DNA from: JBDSGC01 sp046594105
GTDB lineage: Bacteria > Acidobacteriota > Thermoanaerobaculia > Gp7-AA8
Assembly (NCBI GenBank): GCA_046594105.1
Contig: JBKJQB010000041.1
Location: 1 to 6,115 of the forward strand
Direction: 5' to 3'
Length of the DNA stretch: 6,115 bases
The notes below the pieces were generated by a model, which was given only the letters and a program-made list of their open reading frames with translations, was not told the origin of the DNA and searched no databases. Below, one piece after another: positions 5,628-6,115 of the stretch. How positions within the stretch are numbered: the stretch's first letter is position 1; the number at the start of each line of letters is the position of its first letter. Both the position numbers and the translations under genes were made by a program.

Positions 5628-5649
5628 AAGCCACTGTTTCCAGTGGCTT
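5628..5649 (-). terminator. Intrinsic terminator of tRNA-Thr
   Basis: On minus, AAGCCACTG, loop GAAA, CAGTGGCTT form a perfect 9-bp stem with a stable tetraloop, followed by TTTGTTCGTTT. It starts 15 bases after the encoded CCA end of tRNA-Thr. Confidence 0.85.
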
Positions 5650-5664
5650 CGGCTTGAGTTCAAA

Positions 5665-5740
5665 TGGAGCCGTTGACCGGATTTGAACCGGTGACCTGCT
5701 GATTACGAATCAGCTGCTCTGCCAACTGAGCTACAACGGC
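5665..5740 (-). tRNA. tRNA-Thr (anticodon CGT)
   Basis: Complete cloverleaf of 76 nt on minus with encoded CCA. Acceptor stem GCCGTTG pairs with CAACGGC; the D arm has GCTC...GAGC; the anticodon stem GCTGA/TCAGC encloses loop TTCGTAA, anticodon CGT (reads ACG, Thr); the T arm is ACCGG-TTCAAAT-CCGGT; discriminator T then CCA. It has its own promoter and terminator and is therefore a single-gene unit. Confidence 0.97.
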
Positions 5741-5777
5741 TTAGGCGGGACGACGGCGGATCACGAGCCGGCGGGCG

Positions 5778-5806
5778 ATTCTATTCACCGCGCCGGGCTC
5801 TGTCGA
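5778..5806 (-). promoter_or_regulatory. Promoter of tRNA-Thr
   Basis: TCGACA (5806-5801, 5/6 match to TTGACA), a 17-base spacer and TAGAAT (5783-5778, 5/6 match to TATAAT), followed by the GC-rich CGCCCGCC typical of stable-RNA promoters under stringent control. Transcription would start about 30 bases before the mature tRNA. Confidence 0.75.
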
Positions 5807-5839
5807 GCCGTTCGTACGCGACGGCCGGGGGAACGCCGG

Positions 5840-5867
5840 TTCCCACGAGCGCATTCCGCGCTACACT
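5840..5867 (+). promoter_or_regulatory. Promoter of tRNA-Arg
   Basis: TTCCCA (5840-5845, 4/6), 16-base spacer, TACACT (5862-5867, 4/6 including the key A2 and T6), followed by GC-rich CGCG. The predicted start is about nine bases before the mature tRNA at 5883. Confidence 0.55.
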
Positions 5868-5882
5868 CGCGAAGCACACCGC

Positions 5883-5959
5883 GCGCCCTTAGCTCAACTG
5901 GATAGAGCAACAGACTTCGGATCTGTAGGTTGGGGGTTCGAACCCCTCAGGGCGCACCA
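5883..5959 (+). tRNA. tRNA-Arg (anticodon TCG)
   Basis: Complete cloverleaf of 77 nt with encoded CCA. Acceptor GCGCCCT pairs with AGGGCGC; D arm GCTC...GAGC; anticodon stem ACAGA/TCTGT encloses loop CTTCGGA, anticodon TCG (reads CGA, Arg); T arm GGGGG-TTCGAAC-CCCTC with one G-T pair; discriminator A then CCA. It is transcribed away from tRNA-Thr. Confidence 0.97.
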
Positions 5960-5974
5960 TCCAACTCCCGATTT

Positions 5975-5997
5975 CGCGGCACTTTGCGCATGCCGCG
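5975..5997 (+). repeat. Small hairpin downstream of tRNA-Arg
   Basis: CGCGGCA (5975-5981) and TGCCGCG (5991-5997) form a perfect 7-bp stem with a 9-base loop, 15 bases after the tRNA. No T-run follows, so it is at best a weak or factor-assisted terminator, or a processing signal. I see no supported gene from here to the window end. Confidence 0.35.
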
Positions 5998-6115
5998 ACG
6001 GCTGATCGGACCTGTGAGACGATGCCGGCGATGCGAAGGCTTCCCGTCACCGCGCTGCCTGGAGCATGCTGACACCGCCCTCCACCGAGCCCGCGTTCCT
6101 TTCCAGGAGCGAGCG

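Noticed and set aside
6066..6115. Possible plus-strand gene start ATG at 6066, open to the window end
   Set aside because: Only 16 codons are visible and the GGAG before it is one base from the ATG; there is too little sequence to support a gene.

Overview
The window is GC-rich bacterial DNA with Shine-Dalgarno starts, CCA-encoding tRNA genes and sigma70-like tRNA promoters. Two degraded gene tails hint at the source. One is the C-terminal end of a family 3 glycoside hydrolase. The other is a surface-protein tail ending in DPTFVPAQ, a style I associate with Acidobacteriota and neighbouring uncultured phyla. That taxonomic placement is inference from protein style only.

Positions 1-3509 hold a signalling locus read entirely on the minus strand: a sigma54-dependent (NtrC-type) response regulator (3509-2127), a receiver-EAL response regulator predicted to degrade cyclic di-GMP (2024-876), and the first 205 residues of a polytopic membrane sensor (616-1) that leaves the window at its left edge. 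A plausible reading is that the sensor, if it carries a kinase downstream, phosphorylates one or both receivers and so couples sigma54 transcription to cyclic di-GMP turnover. The 102-nt and 259-nt gaps mean a single operon is likely but not proven.

Positions 3510-3953 hold a non-coding gap and, on the plus strand, an 84-codon remnant of a glycoside hydrolase family 3 C-terminus that has lost conserved prolines.

Positions 3954-4899 hold a compact minus-strand operon of three small genes that I cannot assign to any family (112, 43 and 143 aa). All have good ribosome binding sites and similar leaders. The 43-aa product is a single-pass membrane microprotein. Upstream are a weak sigma70-like promoter, a TTCGAAAT/ATTTCGAA inverted repeat and a strong terminator (5076-5097) that isolates the operon. 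This is the most novel-looking part of the window.

Positions 5121-5461 hold the minus-strand surface-protein tail, broken by a -1 frameshift near 5224-5232 and lacking a normal 5' end.

Positions 5628-5959 hold two divergent tRNA genes: tRNA-Thr(CGT) on minus with promoter and terminator, and tRNA-Arg(TCG) on plus with a promoter. The last 156 bases contain one small hairpin and no gene I can support.
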